Counted from the stretch's first letter, positions 18,695 to 27,491 are shown. The stretch: DNA of 64,000 nt from Neptunicella sp048268085 (GCF_048268085.1 NZ_JBLWWF010000007.1:1-64000), one strand, 5' to 3'. Program-made: numbers and translations. The notes: generated from the sequence alone by a model not told the origin.

Positions 18695-19842
18695 TAAATA
18701 AATTATGGCCCTTTGCCTTATTAGCAACCAGTTTGATTAGTCCTTCTGTCATTAGCGAAGAACAAGATTGGTGGTTTGATGTTGAAGTGATCTTATTTAG
18801 TCGTGATGCAGAACAGGTCGATGAGGTTTTTGAACCGGTAGTTAAACCTATCGATGTCCATCGCTCAACAGATCTGTTGACGGCATATTTGGCCCCGGAT
18901 TTATCATACTTACAGCAAATGTTACCGGCTTGCCAAGCGTCCGAGCATTTTCCAATGGCAACATTTCGTCTTGAGGGCAATCCGCTCTGGGATCCAGACT
19001 TAAGCAACTCCACGGTTACGCCCGTGATATTGCCATACTGGTTCGCACCACCGAACTGGCAACAGCTAACTCGACTGGATTGTTTAACTGAACAAAACTG
19101 GTTTGACCCCAAAATAAAACCTCCCTTACCTACTGAGGTTCCGGTGCATATTAGCGGAATAAGTCAACGTTATCCGGTTGCCAGCCATTTACTCAGTGCC
19201 GAACAACTAGAATTAAATTCAATTTATCAGCAACTTAACCGGTTACGCGGGGTTCAGCCCATGCTCCATGTGGGATGGCGTCAACAGGTGGTGTTTGGAC
19301 GCGATAACGCTAAAGCCATCCGTCTATTTGCCGGTCATAATTATTCGGATCAATTTGATTATTGGGGAAATCAACTTGCCCCGGAACCAATCAATAGCCC
19401 CCTTCTAGAAGCTGCTGATACCCAACCCCATCAAAATCTGGTTGAACGAATTGAACTGGCCCTCAAAAATGATGCGTTGCCAGCAATCATCAAAAAGAAG
19501 GAAGAATTTGTACAACAGGAGTTTTCCGGTCAAATTCCGGCACAAGTGTGGCAATTAGACGGTTTATTCAAAGTTTATTTGCAATATATTAACCGGGTGC
19601 CCTATTTACATATCGATAGTCAGTTTAACTATCGTAAACCAGATGCCTTGGACACAACGCTAACCGCTCAAACCAATCATCTTAACGGGCCTCCGGAACA
19701 GTTTTTATATAGCTATCCGTTTAAACAATTACGCCGCGTTATTAGTCAGGAAATCCATTATTTTGATCACCCCTACATTGGTATGATTGTCCAAATTCGT
19801 CGCTATCATATCCCTGCACTGCCTAAAGAAGAGCAGAATTAA
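18691..19842 (+). CDS. csiV: CsiV-family periplasmic peptidoglycan-biogenesis protein (383 aa)
   Basis: Secreted protein with a signal peptide of about 22 residues (LWPFALLATSLISPSVIS) and the DWWFDVEVILFSR start characteristic of CsiV (PF10972). In Vibrio cholerae CsiV binds peptidoglycan and supports PBP1A-dependent wall synthesis. The TTG start at 18691 overlaps the mfd stop by four bases; no ATG is available before the signal peptide. mfd-csiV adjacency is common in Alteromonadales and Vibrionales. Family assignment is from N-terminal pattern and context. Confidence 0.85.
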   Translation: MINKLWPFALLATSLISPSVISEEQDWWFDVEVILFSRDAEQVDEVFEPVVKPIDVHRSTDLLTAYLAPDLSYLQQMLPACQASEHFPMATFRLEGNPLWDPDLSNSTVTPVILPYWFAPPNWQQLTRLDCLTEQNWFDPKIKPPLPTEVPVHISGISQRYPVASHLLSAEQLELNSIYQQLNRLRGVQPMLHVGWRQQVVFGRDNAKAIRLFAGHNYSDQFDYWGNQLAPEPINSPLLEAADTQPHQNLVERIELALKNDALPAIIKKKEEFVQQEFSGQIPAQVWQLDGLFKVYLQYINRVPYLHIDSQFNYRKPDALDTTLTAQTNHLNGPPEQFLYSYPFKQLRRVISQEIHYFDHPYIGMIVQIRRYHIPALPKEEQN

Positions 19843-19845
19843 TTG

Positions 19846-20361
19846 ATGAAAATATATACCAAAGGTGGTGATAAAGGTGAGACCCAAATTTATGCCGATA
19901 AACCATTACGCCTGAAGAAATCCGCCAATGAACTGGAATGTTACGGTACGCTGGATGAATTAAATGCACATATCGGTATGTTAACAGCACAGTTAACCAG
20001 CCAAGCACCTGCTCTGCTGACAGAAATACAACAAGCCTTATTTCAGATTGGATTTGCCATTTCAGCAACCAGTCAGTTATCAGCCCACGATTTGGATAAA
20101 CTGGAACGAGCAATTGATGACATGCAGGCTAATTTACCCGCCCAAACCAGCTTTATCCTTCCCGGCGGTACGCTTGCAGCCAGCCAGGCCCATATTTGTC
20201 GCACCGTGGCAAGACGTGCCGAACGTCATCTGGTAAGACTGACCGAACAGCACCAAGTGGCAGAGTTAAATTTAAGTTATATCAACCGCTTATCCGATTA
20301 CTTTTACGTACTGGCACGACACATTAATTTTGCCAGCGGTGAACCAGAAGCAAAAGTGTAA
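19846..20361 (+). CDS. Cob(I)alamin adenosyltransferase, PduO type (171 aa)
   Basis: Transfers the 5'-deoxyadenosyl group of ATP to cob(I)alamin to make adenosylcobalamin. The ATP-binding N-terminal motif YTKGGDKGETQIY and the CRTVARRAERHL helix are diagnostic of the PduO/MMAB fold, a trimeric five-helix bundle. ATG at 19846 is preferred over the TTG immediately before it. It starts three bases after csiV and ends convergently 22 bases from nagZ, with no evident terminator in the gap. Supports use of B12 coenzyme; no B12 synthesis genes are seen here. Confidence 0.94.
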   Translation: MKIYTKGGDKGETQIYADKPLRLKKSANELECYGTLDELNAHIGMLTAQLTSQAPALLTEIQQALFQIGFAISATSQLSAHDLDKLERAIDDMQANLPAQTSFILPGGTLAASQAHICRTVARRAERHLVRLTEQHQVAELNLSYINRLSDYFYVLARHINFASGEPEAKV

Positions 20362-20383
20362 TTTTTCCTGAAAACGAGACAAC

Positions 20384-21391
20384 TTAAGAAAAGCGTTCAA
20401 GTACTTGCTGGGCTTGTTGCCATTTTGAAGACTCTTTCAAGGTTGCCATTGTCGGACTGGTCGGTTTAGCCATGGTCTTTAATCTGTCGCTGGCTTGATA
20501 ATCAATAGGTAAACCATCTAGCACTTGGATAGCTCCGGCCTGGTTGTTACACACCAATACCATATCGCAGCCAGCTTGCATGGCTGCCTTCGCCCGGTCA
20601 GCAAATCCCCCTACCACTGAAGCACCATGCATGGATAAATCATCGGAAAAGACCACACCGTCAAAATCGAGCTTTTTACGTAAAATTTCTCTTAACCATT
20701 TACTCGAAAACCCTGCAGGAAGCTTATCCACTTTAGGGTAAACAACATGAGCCGGCATAACCGCATCCAGTAATCCGCGCTGATGTACTTCGGTAAAAAC
20801 CCGCATATCGCTACTCATGATTTCTTCCGCAGAACGTTTATCCACCGGACTGCTAGTGTGGGAATCCTCCAACACGCTGCCATGACCAGGAAAATGCTTG
20901 GCACAGGATTTCATTCCGGCTTGATGCATTCCCTGAATAAAACGACTGGCTAACTCGATTATAATGGTTTCTTTTTGATGAAAGCTGCGATCACCGATCA
21001 TCTCAGACACTCCGCAAATATCCAGTACAGGAGCGAAACTAATATCAATATCGAAGGCCAATATCTCGGCGGCCATCAGCCAACCAAGCATTTCCGCATT
21101 GGGACTGGCGATTTCCATATCTGAACTGGCATTAGTATATATTCTGCCCATCGCCGGAATGGGACTGAATCCTTCTTTAAAACGCTGTACCCGCCCGCCT
21201 TCCTGATCCACAGCAATCAACACCTGATTGCGCGAATAGGTGCGGATTTGTCGGGTTAATTCAGTTAATTGAGCGTGGTCATGATAGTTGCGACTAAACA
21301 AAATTATCCCGCCAACCAAAGGATGATCGAGAATTTCTTTTTCATCAGCATTAATCTCGTAAGCTGATAAATCCAGCATTAAAGGACCCAT
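20384..21391 (-). CDS. nagZ: Beta-N-acetylhexosaminidase NagZ
   Basis: Cytoplasmic family GH3 enzyme that removes GlcNAc from anhydromuropeptides in peptidoglycan recycling and so shapes AmpR-type signalling where present. Signature blocks are VDQEGGRVQRF, AKHFPGHG, the histidine loop EDSHTSSP and FSDDLSM with the nucleophile aspartate. ATG 21391 (MGPLMLDLSAYE) matches the E. coli N-terminus; a TTG four codons earlier is also open. It has 335 residues under this start. It is monocistronic in this window. Confidence 0.97.
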   Translation of the reverse strand: MGPLMLDLSAYEINADEKEILDHPLVGGIILFSRNYHDHAQLTELTRQIRTYSRNQVLIAVDQEGGRVQRFKEGFSPIPAMGRIYTNASSDMEIASPNAEMLGWLMAAEILAFDIDISFAPVLDICGVSEMIGDRSFHQKETIIIELASRFIQGMHQAGMKSCAKHFPGHGSVLEDSHTSSPVDKRSAEEIMSSDMRVFTEVHQRGLLDAVMPAHVVYPKVDKLPAGFSSKWLREILRKKLDFDGVVFSDDLSMHGASVVGGFADRAKAAMQAGCDMVLVCNNQAGAIQVLDGLPIDYQASDRLKTMAKPTSPTMATLKESSKWQQAQQVLERFS

Positions 21392-21523
21392 GAAAACCTT
21401 CAATTAAAAGAGTCAGTTAGATAGGCGACTATAAAAGATGAGGAATAATTTTAAAAGCGGATAGGTGATATAAGAGGATAAATTAAGCCACAATAATTAA
21501 TTTGCCATAAAGTAAAATATTAC

Positions 21524-21553
21524 TTCAATTACCCCGCAATAAATGCTTATAAT
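21524..21553 (+). promoter_or_regulatory. Candidate sigma-70 promoter for a short plus-strand RNA
   Basis: TTCAAT (21524-21529) and a perfect TATAAT (21548-21553) are spaced by 18 bases. No plus-strand gene follows before the intrinsic terminator at 21582-21607. The -35 is weak (three of six). Confidence 0.4.
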
Positions 21554-21559
21554 ATGAGC

Positions 21560-21607
21560 GATTCTCCAGTTACATGCCTTGAGCGCGCTTTATGTGCGCT
21601 TTTTTTT
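21560..21607 (+). ncRNA. Candidate short RNA of about 48 nt ending in an intrinsic terminator
   Basis: A TATAAT box about seven bases upstream and a terminator-like hairpin (AGCGCGC, five-base loop, GTGCGCT with one G-U pair, 21582-21600) followed by T7 bracket this segment. Nothing coding is present on the plus strand between 20361 and the terminator, so the terminator needs an RNA of its own to act on. The unpaired 5' part (about 21560-21581) could be a seed. I do not recognise the family; it may instead be a remnant terminator. Confidence 0.35.
21582..21607 (+). terminator. Rho-independent terminator, plus strand
   Basis: Seven-base-pair GC-rich stem (21582-21588 with 21594-21600), loop of five, then seven more T residues to 21607. 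It faces away from nagZ and fadE, which are both on the other strand. Confidence 0.65.
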
Positions 21608-21663
21608 GTCTGTAATTCAGTAATGACCTCGTTTGCTAGCTTATTATTTTACCAAACAGGATC

Positions 21664-21703
21664 AAAAACGCCGCTATATACAACCATATATAGCGGCGTT
21701 TTT
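21664..21703 (-). terminator. Strong terminator after fadE
   Basis: A perfect 17-base inverted repeat (arms 21664-21680 and 21687-21703) encloses a six-base loop. AAAAA on one side and TTTTT on the other make it bidirectional. On the minus strand it lies 19 bases after the fadE stop codon and ends the TetR-fadE unit. Confidence 0.9.
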
Positions 21704-21721
21704 AGTTATTAAATCAATATA

Positions 21722-24043
21722 TTAGGCGACAGATTGCTTATCTTGTTCCTGTTGCTTTCCTTCCAGTACGCCTGGCTTGAACGTATCAACACTAATCGCT
21801 TTAACACGTAACGCCTCTGCTCGTTTCAGTTGTTCCGCTTCATGCTCGGAAATCACTTCTTTTTGCAGCGCATTGTCCACCGTTTGCTGGAAAATGGTTT
21901 TACGCGGGATCAATCCTTCTTTTTGCGCAACAAGAATTTTCTTCTCAATTGCGACCACTTCGTGCATGGCTAAAAATGCACTTTCAACAACCCCTACTGA
22001 ATCATCGTCTTGCTTACCGATATAACATAAGTGAGTTAGACGATCTCTAGCTACACCAGGTTGCATCAAGGCGTTACTGACTTGTTGAGTGACATCATCT
22101 TTAGGCATTTGGTAATTAATCCCGTAAGGGAAAATAACCAGTTTTAATACCCGCGCCACAAAACGGCTGGTGAAGTTTTGGAAAAATCCGTCAAACGCAA
22201 CACCAATTTTAAATAAACAACGCTCCAAACTGTATTGTACGAAAGGTAAATCGGCCACCTGACGGCCGTCATCTTCATAGCGTTTCAGGATACAGGAAGC
22301 AATATATAGCTGGCTCAATACATCACCCAAACGGGCAGAAATCATTTCCTTACGTTTTAAGTCTCCACCTAATATCAACATGGAAAAATCAGCAGCTAAC
22401 GCCAACCCTTTCGACATACGGGATAATTGCTTGTAGTAAGATGCTGTAACACCCGACACTGGTGCACCGTTAAAACGTCCTCCGGTTAACCCCTGGAATA
22501 ATGAACCAAAGAAGTTTTTAGTTGCGAACCCGACGTGGTTAACCAACAACTTATCGAAATCTTTTAAGCCTTGCTCTTTATCCGCATTAGCCGCGGCTTC
22601 CATTTCTGCAAACACATATGGATGACAACGGGTTGCACCTTGGCCAAAAATCATCAGGTTACGGGTCAGAATATTCGCCCCTTCAACTGTAATCGCCACT
22701 GGCGTCCCAAAGTACTGATGAGCCAAATAGTTCATTGGCCCGATTTGTACCCCTTTGCCCGAGTGAATATCCATTGCATCGTTAAGTAATTCCCGCGACA
22801 TTTCGGTCATATGATACTTGGCAATAGCCGTTACCACCGATGGGCTTTCACCTAAATCAATGGCTCCCGCCGTCATCGTACGCATCGCTTCCAATGTATA
22901 GGTTAATCCACCAATCCGGCCCATCGCTTCCTGTACGCCTTCGAATTTACCGATAGACAATCCAAACTGCTTACGAATGGCCGAATAAGCCCCGGTCGTA
23001 CGGGCGGATAAATGCGCGGTAGAGGTAGCCAGTGCCGGTAATGAAATACCACGTCCCGCAGATAAACACTCCACCAACATGCGCCAGCCACGGCCGGCAT
23101 AATCAGGTCCACCAATAATCCAATCCAGCGGGATAAAGACATCTTTACCACTAGTGGTGCCGTTCATAAAGGCCATCGCGACCGGAAAATGGCGATCGCC
23201 AATATTCACCCCTTCATGACTGGTAGGAATTAACGCACAGGTAATACCGAGCTCTTTTTGATCCCCTAATAAGCCGTCAGGATCGTACATTTTAAACGCT
23301 AAACCTAACACGGTAGAAACCGGGGCCAAGGTAATGTAACGCTTATCCCAATTCAGTTTCAGCCCTAACACTTCTTTACCTTCATGTGTCCCTTTACATA
23401 CCACGCCAGTATCAGGAATCCCGCCAGCGTCAGAACCGGCTTCAGGAGCAGTTAAGGCAAAACAGGGAATATCGGTTCCATCTGCTAATCGGGGTAACCA
23501 AAATTCTTTCTGTTGCTGGGTCCCATAATGCATTAACAGCTCACCTGGGCCTAAAGAGTTAGGCACCATTACCGTTACAGCACAGCTTAGTGAACGACTC
23601 GAAATCCGCGACACAATAGTTGAACTGGCAATCGCAGAAAACTCTAAGCCACCAAAGGATTTAGGAATAATCATGGCGAAAAAGCCGTTGTTCCGCAGGT
23701 AATCCCAGACCGGTTTAGGCAAGTCTTTATCTTCATGGACAATTTTATAGTCATCCAGCATCGCCAGCAGCGTTTCGAGCTGATTATCCACAAACGCTTG
23801 CTCTTCATCGCTTAACCGTGGTTTGGCATAAGCATGCAAGGTATTCCAGTCTGGTTTGCCTTTAAACAATTCTCCTTCCCACCAAATAGAACCGGACTCC
23901 ATCGCTTCGCGTTCGGTACTCGACATGGGAGGCAAGATCTTTTTGAAAATATCAAACACCGGTTTGGTAATCAGGCTACGCCTTATCCCGGTTACGCCCA
24001 GCACAATGGCCAAAGCAACGATAATAATGAGTAAAATAGACAT
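21722..24043 (-). CDS. fadE: Acyl-CoA dehydrogenase FadE
   Basis: Catalyses the first, FAD-dependent step of fatty-acid beta-oxidation, oxidising acyl-CoA to trans-2-enoyl-CoA. It has an N-terminal membrane-anchoring helix (residues 1-20, LLIIIVALAIVLGVTGI), acyl-CoA dehydrogenase N, middle and C domains to about residue 500 (with LTAPEAGSDAGGIPDTG), and a DUF1974 C-terminal extension as in E. coli FadE. Length is 773 (814 in E. coli). AAGAAGG overlapping the TetR stop serves as ribosome binding site, so it is the second gene of the TetR-fadE unit and is probably controlled by the two palindromes upstream. Confidence 0.95.
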   Translation of the reverse strand: MSILLIIIVALAIVLGVTGIRRSLITKPVFDIFKKILPPMSSTEREAMESGSIWWEGELFKGKPDWNTLHAYAKPRLSDEEQAFVDNQLETLLAMLDDYKIVHEDKDLPKPVWDYLRNNGFFAMIIPKSFGGLEFSAIASSTIVSRISSRSLSCAVTVMVPNSLGPGELLMHYGTQQQKEFWLPRLADGTDIPCFALTAPEAGSDAGGIPDTGVVCKGTHEGKEVLGLKLNWDKRYITLAPVSTVLGLAFKMYDPDGLLGDQKELGITCALIPTSHEGVNIGDRHFPVAMAFMNGTTSGKDVFIPLDWIIGGPDYAGRGWRMLVECLSAGRGISLPALATSTAHLSARTTGAYSAIRKQFGLSIGKFEGVQEAMGRIGGLTYTLEAMRTMTAGAIDLGESPSVVTAIAKYHMTEMSRELLNDAMDIHSGKGVQIGPMNYLAHQYFGTPVAITVEGANILTRNLMIFGQGATRCHPYVFAEMEAAANADKEQGLKDFDKLLVNHVGFATKNFFGSLFQGLTGGRFNGAPVSGVTASYYKQLSRMSKGLALAADFSMLILGGDLKRKEMISARLGDVLSQLYIASCILKRYEDDGRQVADLPFVQYSLERCLFKIGVAFDGFFQNFTSRFVARVLKLVIFPYGINYQMPKDDVTQQVSNALMQPGVARDRLTHLCYIGKQDDDSVGVVESAFLAMHEVVAIEKKILVAQKEGLIPRKTIFQQTVDNALQKEVISEHEAEQLKRAEALRVKAISVDTFKPGVLEGKQQEQDKQSVA

Positions 24044-24055
24044 GTTGGTACCTTC

Positions 24056-24736
24056 TTAAGCTATGTCGAGAACAGAGTGATTAGTATTATTATTAGTTGG
24101 AACTGGCACATTGATTGGTGCGACAGTACCGGCTGAAATATAAGGAATGAGTCGTTTGATAATCCCTTCTATATTAACTATTTGTTGGTAATCTGCCGCG
24201 GCAATATCACCTAGCGCTTTACTTGATGCCATGGTGAAAACGAAAGTGCCGATGGCAAAATGTAAACGCCAAAATATTTCGCTTGCTGGTAATTCAGGGG
24301 CAGCCAGATGAACCGCTTCTACAAAACGTTTCAGCACTCCCCCATAATGGGTTTGAATATATTTGCGTAAATGCCCCTGAGATTCAGAGTATCCACGACC
24401 TAAAAGCTGCACAAAAATTGCCGTTCCCTGTTTCTGTACTGAATTAAGTAACAATAAAGGCTCCACTAAACTATTGAATACCTGATCCATAGTAGGTTGC
24501 GGATTGTGTTGTAGCAGCACAGTTAACTGCTTTTCCAGCGCAGGTGCCAACACTTGCAAATAGCGTTGCAATACCTCCTGGATTAACATTTTTTTTGAAC
24601 CAAAGTGATAATTCACTGAAGCCAAATTTACTGACGCTTTAGTGGTTATCGCCCGCAATGATGTATCGGCAAAGCCATGTTCAGCAAACAGTAGCTCGGC
24701 AGCATCAAGAATTTCAGTTTTGGTGGTCACACTCAT
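24056..24736 (-). CDS. TetR/AcrR regulator of fatty-acid degradation, PsrA-like (226 aa)
   Basis: N-terminal TetR helix-turn-helix: TKTEILDAAELLFAEHGF, TSLRAITTKASVN and LASVNYHFGSKK (about residues 4-48). The rest is an all-helical ligand-binding domain. ATG 24736 (MSVTTKTEIL) is preferred to the longer TTG start at 24787, which would place coding sequence over the operators. It is followed after 12 bases by fadE, and two copies of TTCAAAC-N4-GTTTGAA lie upstream; PsrA-type repressors of beta-oxidation recognise palindromes of this kind and respond to long-chain acyl ligands. The PsrA name is an inference. Confidence 0.85.
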   Translation of the reverse strand: MSVTTKTEILDAAELLFAEHGFADTSLRAITTKASVNLASVNYHFGSKKMLIQEVLQRYLQVLAPALEKQLTVLLQHNPQPTMDQVFNSLVEPLLLLNSVQKQGTAIFVQLLGRGYSESQGHLRKYIQTHYGGVLKRFVEAVHLAAPELPASEIFWRLHFAIGTFVFTMASSKALGDIAAADYQQIVNIEGIIKRLIPYISAGTVAPINVPVPTNNNTNHSVLDIA

Positions 24737-24749
24737 ATTAAACAGCCAT

Positions 24750-24767
24750 TTCAAACGAGAGTTTGAA
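24750..24767. promoter_or_regulatory. Palindromic operator 1 upstream of the TetR-fadE unit
   Basis: Perfect 7-4-7 palindrome TTCAAAC-GAGA-GTTTGAA, 14 bases upstream of the TetR ATG. Likely autoregulatory site for the adjacent TetR protein. Confidence 0.75.
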
Positions 24768-24789
24768 TTTATAAGTAAACGAGACAAAA

Positions 24790-24807
24790 TTCAAGCGCGC
24801 GTTTGAA
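24790..24807. promoter_or_regulatory. Palindromic operator 2 upstream of the TetR-fadE unit
   Basis: TTCAAGC-GCGC-GTTTGAA repeats operator 1 with a single arm mismatch, exactly 40 bases away, close to four helical turns, so two dimers would sit on one face of the DNA. It lies between the divergent TetR and M2 peptidase genes and could also affect the latter. Confidence 0.7.
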
Positions 24808-24918
24808 TTATTTAGTATTTAACATTGTTCAAGCCACGACTATGGCTGACGACAGACAACAACCCGTTGTTTGCTATACTAAAATGCTTAAAAATAAAAC
24901 AATCAAGGAATGGACAAT

Positions 24919-26790
24919 ATGATCAAACGCAAATTTACCCTCAGTGCATTAGTCGTTGCCTCGTTAATCGCCTGTACACCACAAAAAAAACCAGAAAAAC
25001 CCGATACACCAGAAAAAAATGTTCCCGCTGTTAATAGCGGAGATACGACACACGCAAACACTGCTCTGACTGCGCAAGATGCCGCAGCATTCTTAACCAT
25101 GGCCCAACATGATCTGGAAAAAATTCAATTACCTGCCGCCCAGGCTTCTTGGGTGTATAACACCAATATTAATTACGATACCGCTGCGGTGGAATCCTAC
25201 TTAAGTGAAAAACTATCCAGTCGAGCATCTGAACTGGCCAAGCAAGCCGCACAATTTAATGAGGTCGATGTGGATTTTGATACACGTCGCCAACTAGATT
25301 TATTGCGCTACTCATTAACCATGCCTCCTCCAGCCGACCCGGACAAATCAGAACGGTTGGCAAAAATTAGTTCTGAATTAAATGGCATGTATGGAAAAGG
25401 TCAATATTGTCGGAATAAAGATGAATGTTTTAGCTTAGGTGATATGACAGCCTTTATGGCCAAGAGTCGTGATCCGGATTTATTGCTCGAGTATTGGAAA
25501 GGCTGGCGCGAAGTCTCTCCCCCCATGAAGGCAATGTTTGAAGAGCAAATTGAACTGGCTAATGAAGGAGCGCATGAACTCGGTTTTGCTAATGTTAGCG
25601 AACTTTGGCGAAGTAAATATGATATGCCAGCCGATGAGTTCCCCGCAACACTGGATAAGGCATGGGATCAGGTTAAGCCATTCTACGAAGCTCTACACTG
25701 CCATGTAAGAGCAAAATTGGGGGAATATTATGGTGAAGATGTCGTGTTACAAGACCAGCCTATTCCCGCGCATTTACTCGGTAATATGTGGGCGCAGACC
25801 TGGGGCAATATTTATGAACTGGTTAAGCCGGATCAAAAAATGGACGTTCCTGATGTCACCAACGCCCTTGAAACTCAGGGCTATGATGAAATTAAAATGG
25901 TTAAACAAGCAGAATCTTTCTTTTCTTCGTTAGGATTCGAGCCTTTACCTGATACATTCTGGGAACGCTCACTATTTACAAAACCCGCTGATAGAGATGT
26001 GGTTTGTCATGCCTCAGCCTGGGATTTGGATGATAAAGATGACCTTCGAATTAAAATGTGTATCCAGAAAACAGGTGAAGAATTCAACGTGATACATCAC
26101 GAACTGGGGCATAATTATTATCAACGAGCCTACAAAAATGAACCACTACTCTATCGAAGTTCAGCGAATGACGGGTTCCATGAGGCGATAGGCGATACCA
26201 TTGCGTTATCCATTACCCCCAAATATCTAAAACAGATTGGTCTTATTGATAAAATTCCGGATGAATCCAATGATATAGGCATGCTTATGCAGGTTGCACT
26301 GGATAAAATAGCGTTCTTACCTTTTGGATTGATGGTTGACCAATGGCGCTGGAAAGTGTTGTCAGGAGAGGTCGCACCAGAAGATTACAATACCGTTTGG
26401 TGGCAATTACGGGAAAAGTATCAAGGAGTGAAAGCACCGATTGAGCGCCCTGCCGATGCCTTTGATCCTGGGGCAAAATATCATGTTCCCGCTAATGTGC
26501 CCTACACTCGCTATTTTTTGGCTCATATTCTCCAGTTCCAATTCCACAAAGCGTTGTGTGAAATTGCCGGCGATGAAGGTCCAGTGCATCGCTGTTCCAT
26601 ATATGGCAGCAAAAAAGCCGGTGAAGCGCTAAATAACATGCTCGCCATGGGGCAAAGTAAACCTTGGCAAGACGCACTACAAACCCTAACCGGTTCAAGA
26701 GAAATGGATGCCACTGCAGTCCTGGACTATTTTGCACCATTAAAAGCCTGGCTGGATGAGCAAAATAAAGGTCGCACCTGCGGCTGGTAA
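24919..26790 (+). CDS. M2-family peptidyl-dipeptidase (ACE-like) lipoprotein (623 aa)
   Basis: Zinc dipeptidyl carboxypeptidase of the angiotensin-converting-enzyme family, releasing C-terminal dipeptides. The active site is HHELGH (H394, E395, H398) with the third ligand E422 in GFHEAIGD, at the 24-residue spacing typical of M2. The signal peptide ends in a lipobox, SLIAC, with C19 lipidated; a Lys/Pro-rich linker follows, so it is tethered in the periplasm or outer membrane. ATG 24919 is chosen because AAGGA lies nine bases upstream; an ATG at 24910 abuts that AAGGA. Monocistronic, with a terminator downstream. Confidence 0.93.
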   Translation: MIKRKFTLSALVVASLIACTPQKKPEKPDTPEKNVPAVNSGDTTHANTALTAQDAAAFLTMAQHDLEKIQLPAAQASWVYNTNINYDTAAVESYLSEKLSSRASELAKQAAQFNEVDVDFDTRRQLDLLRYSLTMPPPADPDKSERLAKISSELNGMYGKGQYCRNKDECFSLGDMTAFMAKSRDPDLLLEYWKGWREVSPPMKAMFEEQIELANEGAHELGFANVSELWRSKYDMPADEFPATLDKAWDQVKPFYEALHCHVRAKLGEYYGEDVVLQDQPIPAHLLGNMWAQTWGNIYELVKPDQKMDVPDVTNALETQGYDEIKMVKQAESFFSSLGFEPLPDTFWERSLFTKPADRDVVCHASAWDLDDKDDLRIKMCIQKTGEEFNVIHHELGHNYYQRAYKNEPLLYRSSANDGFHEAIGDTIALSITPKYLKQIGLIDKIPDESNDIGMLMQVALDKIAFLPFGLMVDQWRWKVLSGEVAPEDYNTVWWQLREKYQGVKAPIERPADAFDPGAKYHVPANVPYTRYFLAHILQFQFHKALCEIAGDEGPVHRCSIYGSKKAGEALNNMLAMGQSKPWQDALQTLTGSREMDATAVLDYFAPLKAWLDEQNKGRTCGW

Positions 26791-26811
26791 AATAGGATTA
26801 TCATTCTGGCT

Positions 26812-26847
26812 GCTGGCTGGCGGAACGGATTTCGCCAGTCGGCTTTT
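26812..26847 (+). terminator. Terminator after the M2 peptidase gene
   Basis: Eleven-base-pair stem (26812-26822 with 26833-26843, two G-U pairs), ten-base loop, then TTTT. It starts 22 bases after the peptidase stop codon. Confidence 0.75.
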
Positions 26848-26970
26848 GTCATTATTACCCCTCTAAATAAAAATATCGTCATTTGATTACCACTTGGGAA
26901 CGCATGGGTTCTGGTTGAACCTTCGCCTCACACCAAAATGTCAGGCTTAAGCTATCGTTAAGTATTTGCT

Positions 26971-27000
26971 AGTAACGTTACCCACATCGTAGTAACGGTT
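26971..27000. repeat. Two direct repeats before the redoxin operon
   Basis: AGTAACGTTA (26971) and AGTAACGGTT (26991) are spaced exactly 20 bases apart immediately upstream of the GGAG of the redoxin gene; the first copy contains the palindrome GTAACGTTAC with its next base. Possible regulator site at the operon promoter; weak evidence. Confidence 0.3.
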
Positions 27001-27012
27001 GGAGTACTTAAT

Positions 27013-27486
27013 TTGCGTTTCCTACTTATTTGTTTCATGGCATGTTTTAGTGCGTGTACTTTGGCTAAGCCAGCTCCTGACTTTCCAATCAACGACACAA
27101 CGCTTGCTGATTCGCTATCTGATTTAAAAGGTAAGGTGATTTATCTCGATTTCTGGGCATCATGGTGCAAGCCATGCCGAAAGTCGTTCCCCTGGATGAA
27201 TACAATGCATCAGCAATATGCAGACAAGGGATTAGTCGTGCTAGCGGTTAATCTGGATAGTGATACCGCAATGGCCAAACAATTTTTACAACATATACCG
27301 GCTCAATTTCCGATTGTTTTTAATCCTACAGGAAGCATTGCCGAGCTATATGATCTATTGGGAATGCCCAGTAGTTTCCTAATAGACCGCAGCGGCACTA
27401 TACGTTACTCCCATCAAGGATTCTTCGTCGATAAGCAAAGCGGTTATGAACATGAATTACTTACATTACTTAATAAAACGGAGTAA
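27013..27486 (+). CDS. TlpA-like thiol-disulfide protein (157 aa)
   Basis: Exported thioredoxin-fold protein with active site WCKPC (C52, C55) in FWASWCKPCRKSF and the cis-proline region GMPSSFLIDR. The N-terminus is a signal peptide (FLLICFMACFSAC), possibly a lipoprotein signal with C15 in an atypical lipobox FSAC, otherwise cleaved after TLA. The start is TTG 27013 with GGAG at proper spacing; no ATG fits. First gene of a four-gene unit with DUF4266, DUF3570 and apbE, where it probably manages thiols of an exported partner such as the Cys-tailed DUF4266 lipoprotein. Confidence 0.9.
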   Translation: MRFLLICFMACFSACTLAKPAPDFPINDTTLADSLSDLKGKVIYLDFWASWCKPCRKSFPWMNTMHQQYADKGLVVLAVNLDSDTAMAKQFLQHIPAQFPIVFNPTGSIAELYDLLGMPSSFLIDRSGTIRYSHQGFFVDKQSGYEHELLTLLNKTE

Positions 27487-27491
27487 CCACA

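Noticed and set aside
18642..19112. 156-codon frame antisense to csiV
   Set aside because: Lies opposite a well-supported csiV reading with a signal peptide; composition is not protein-like.
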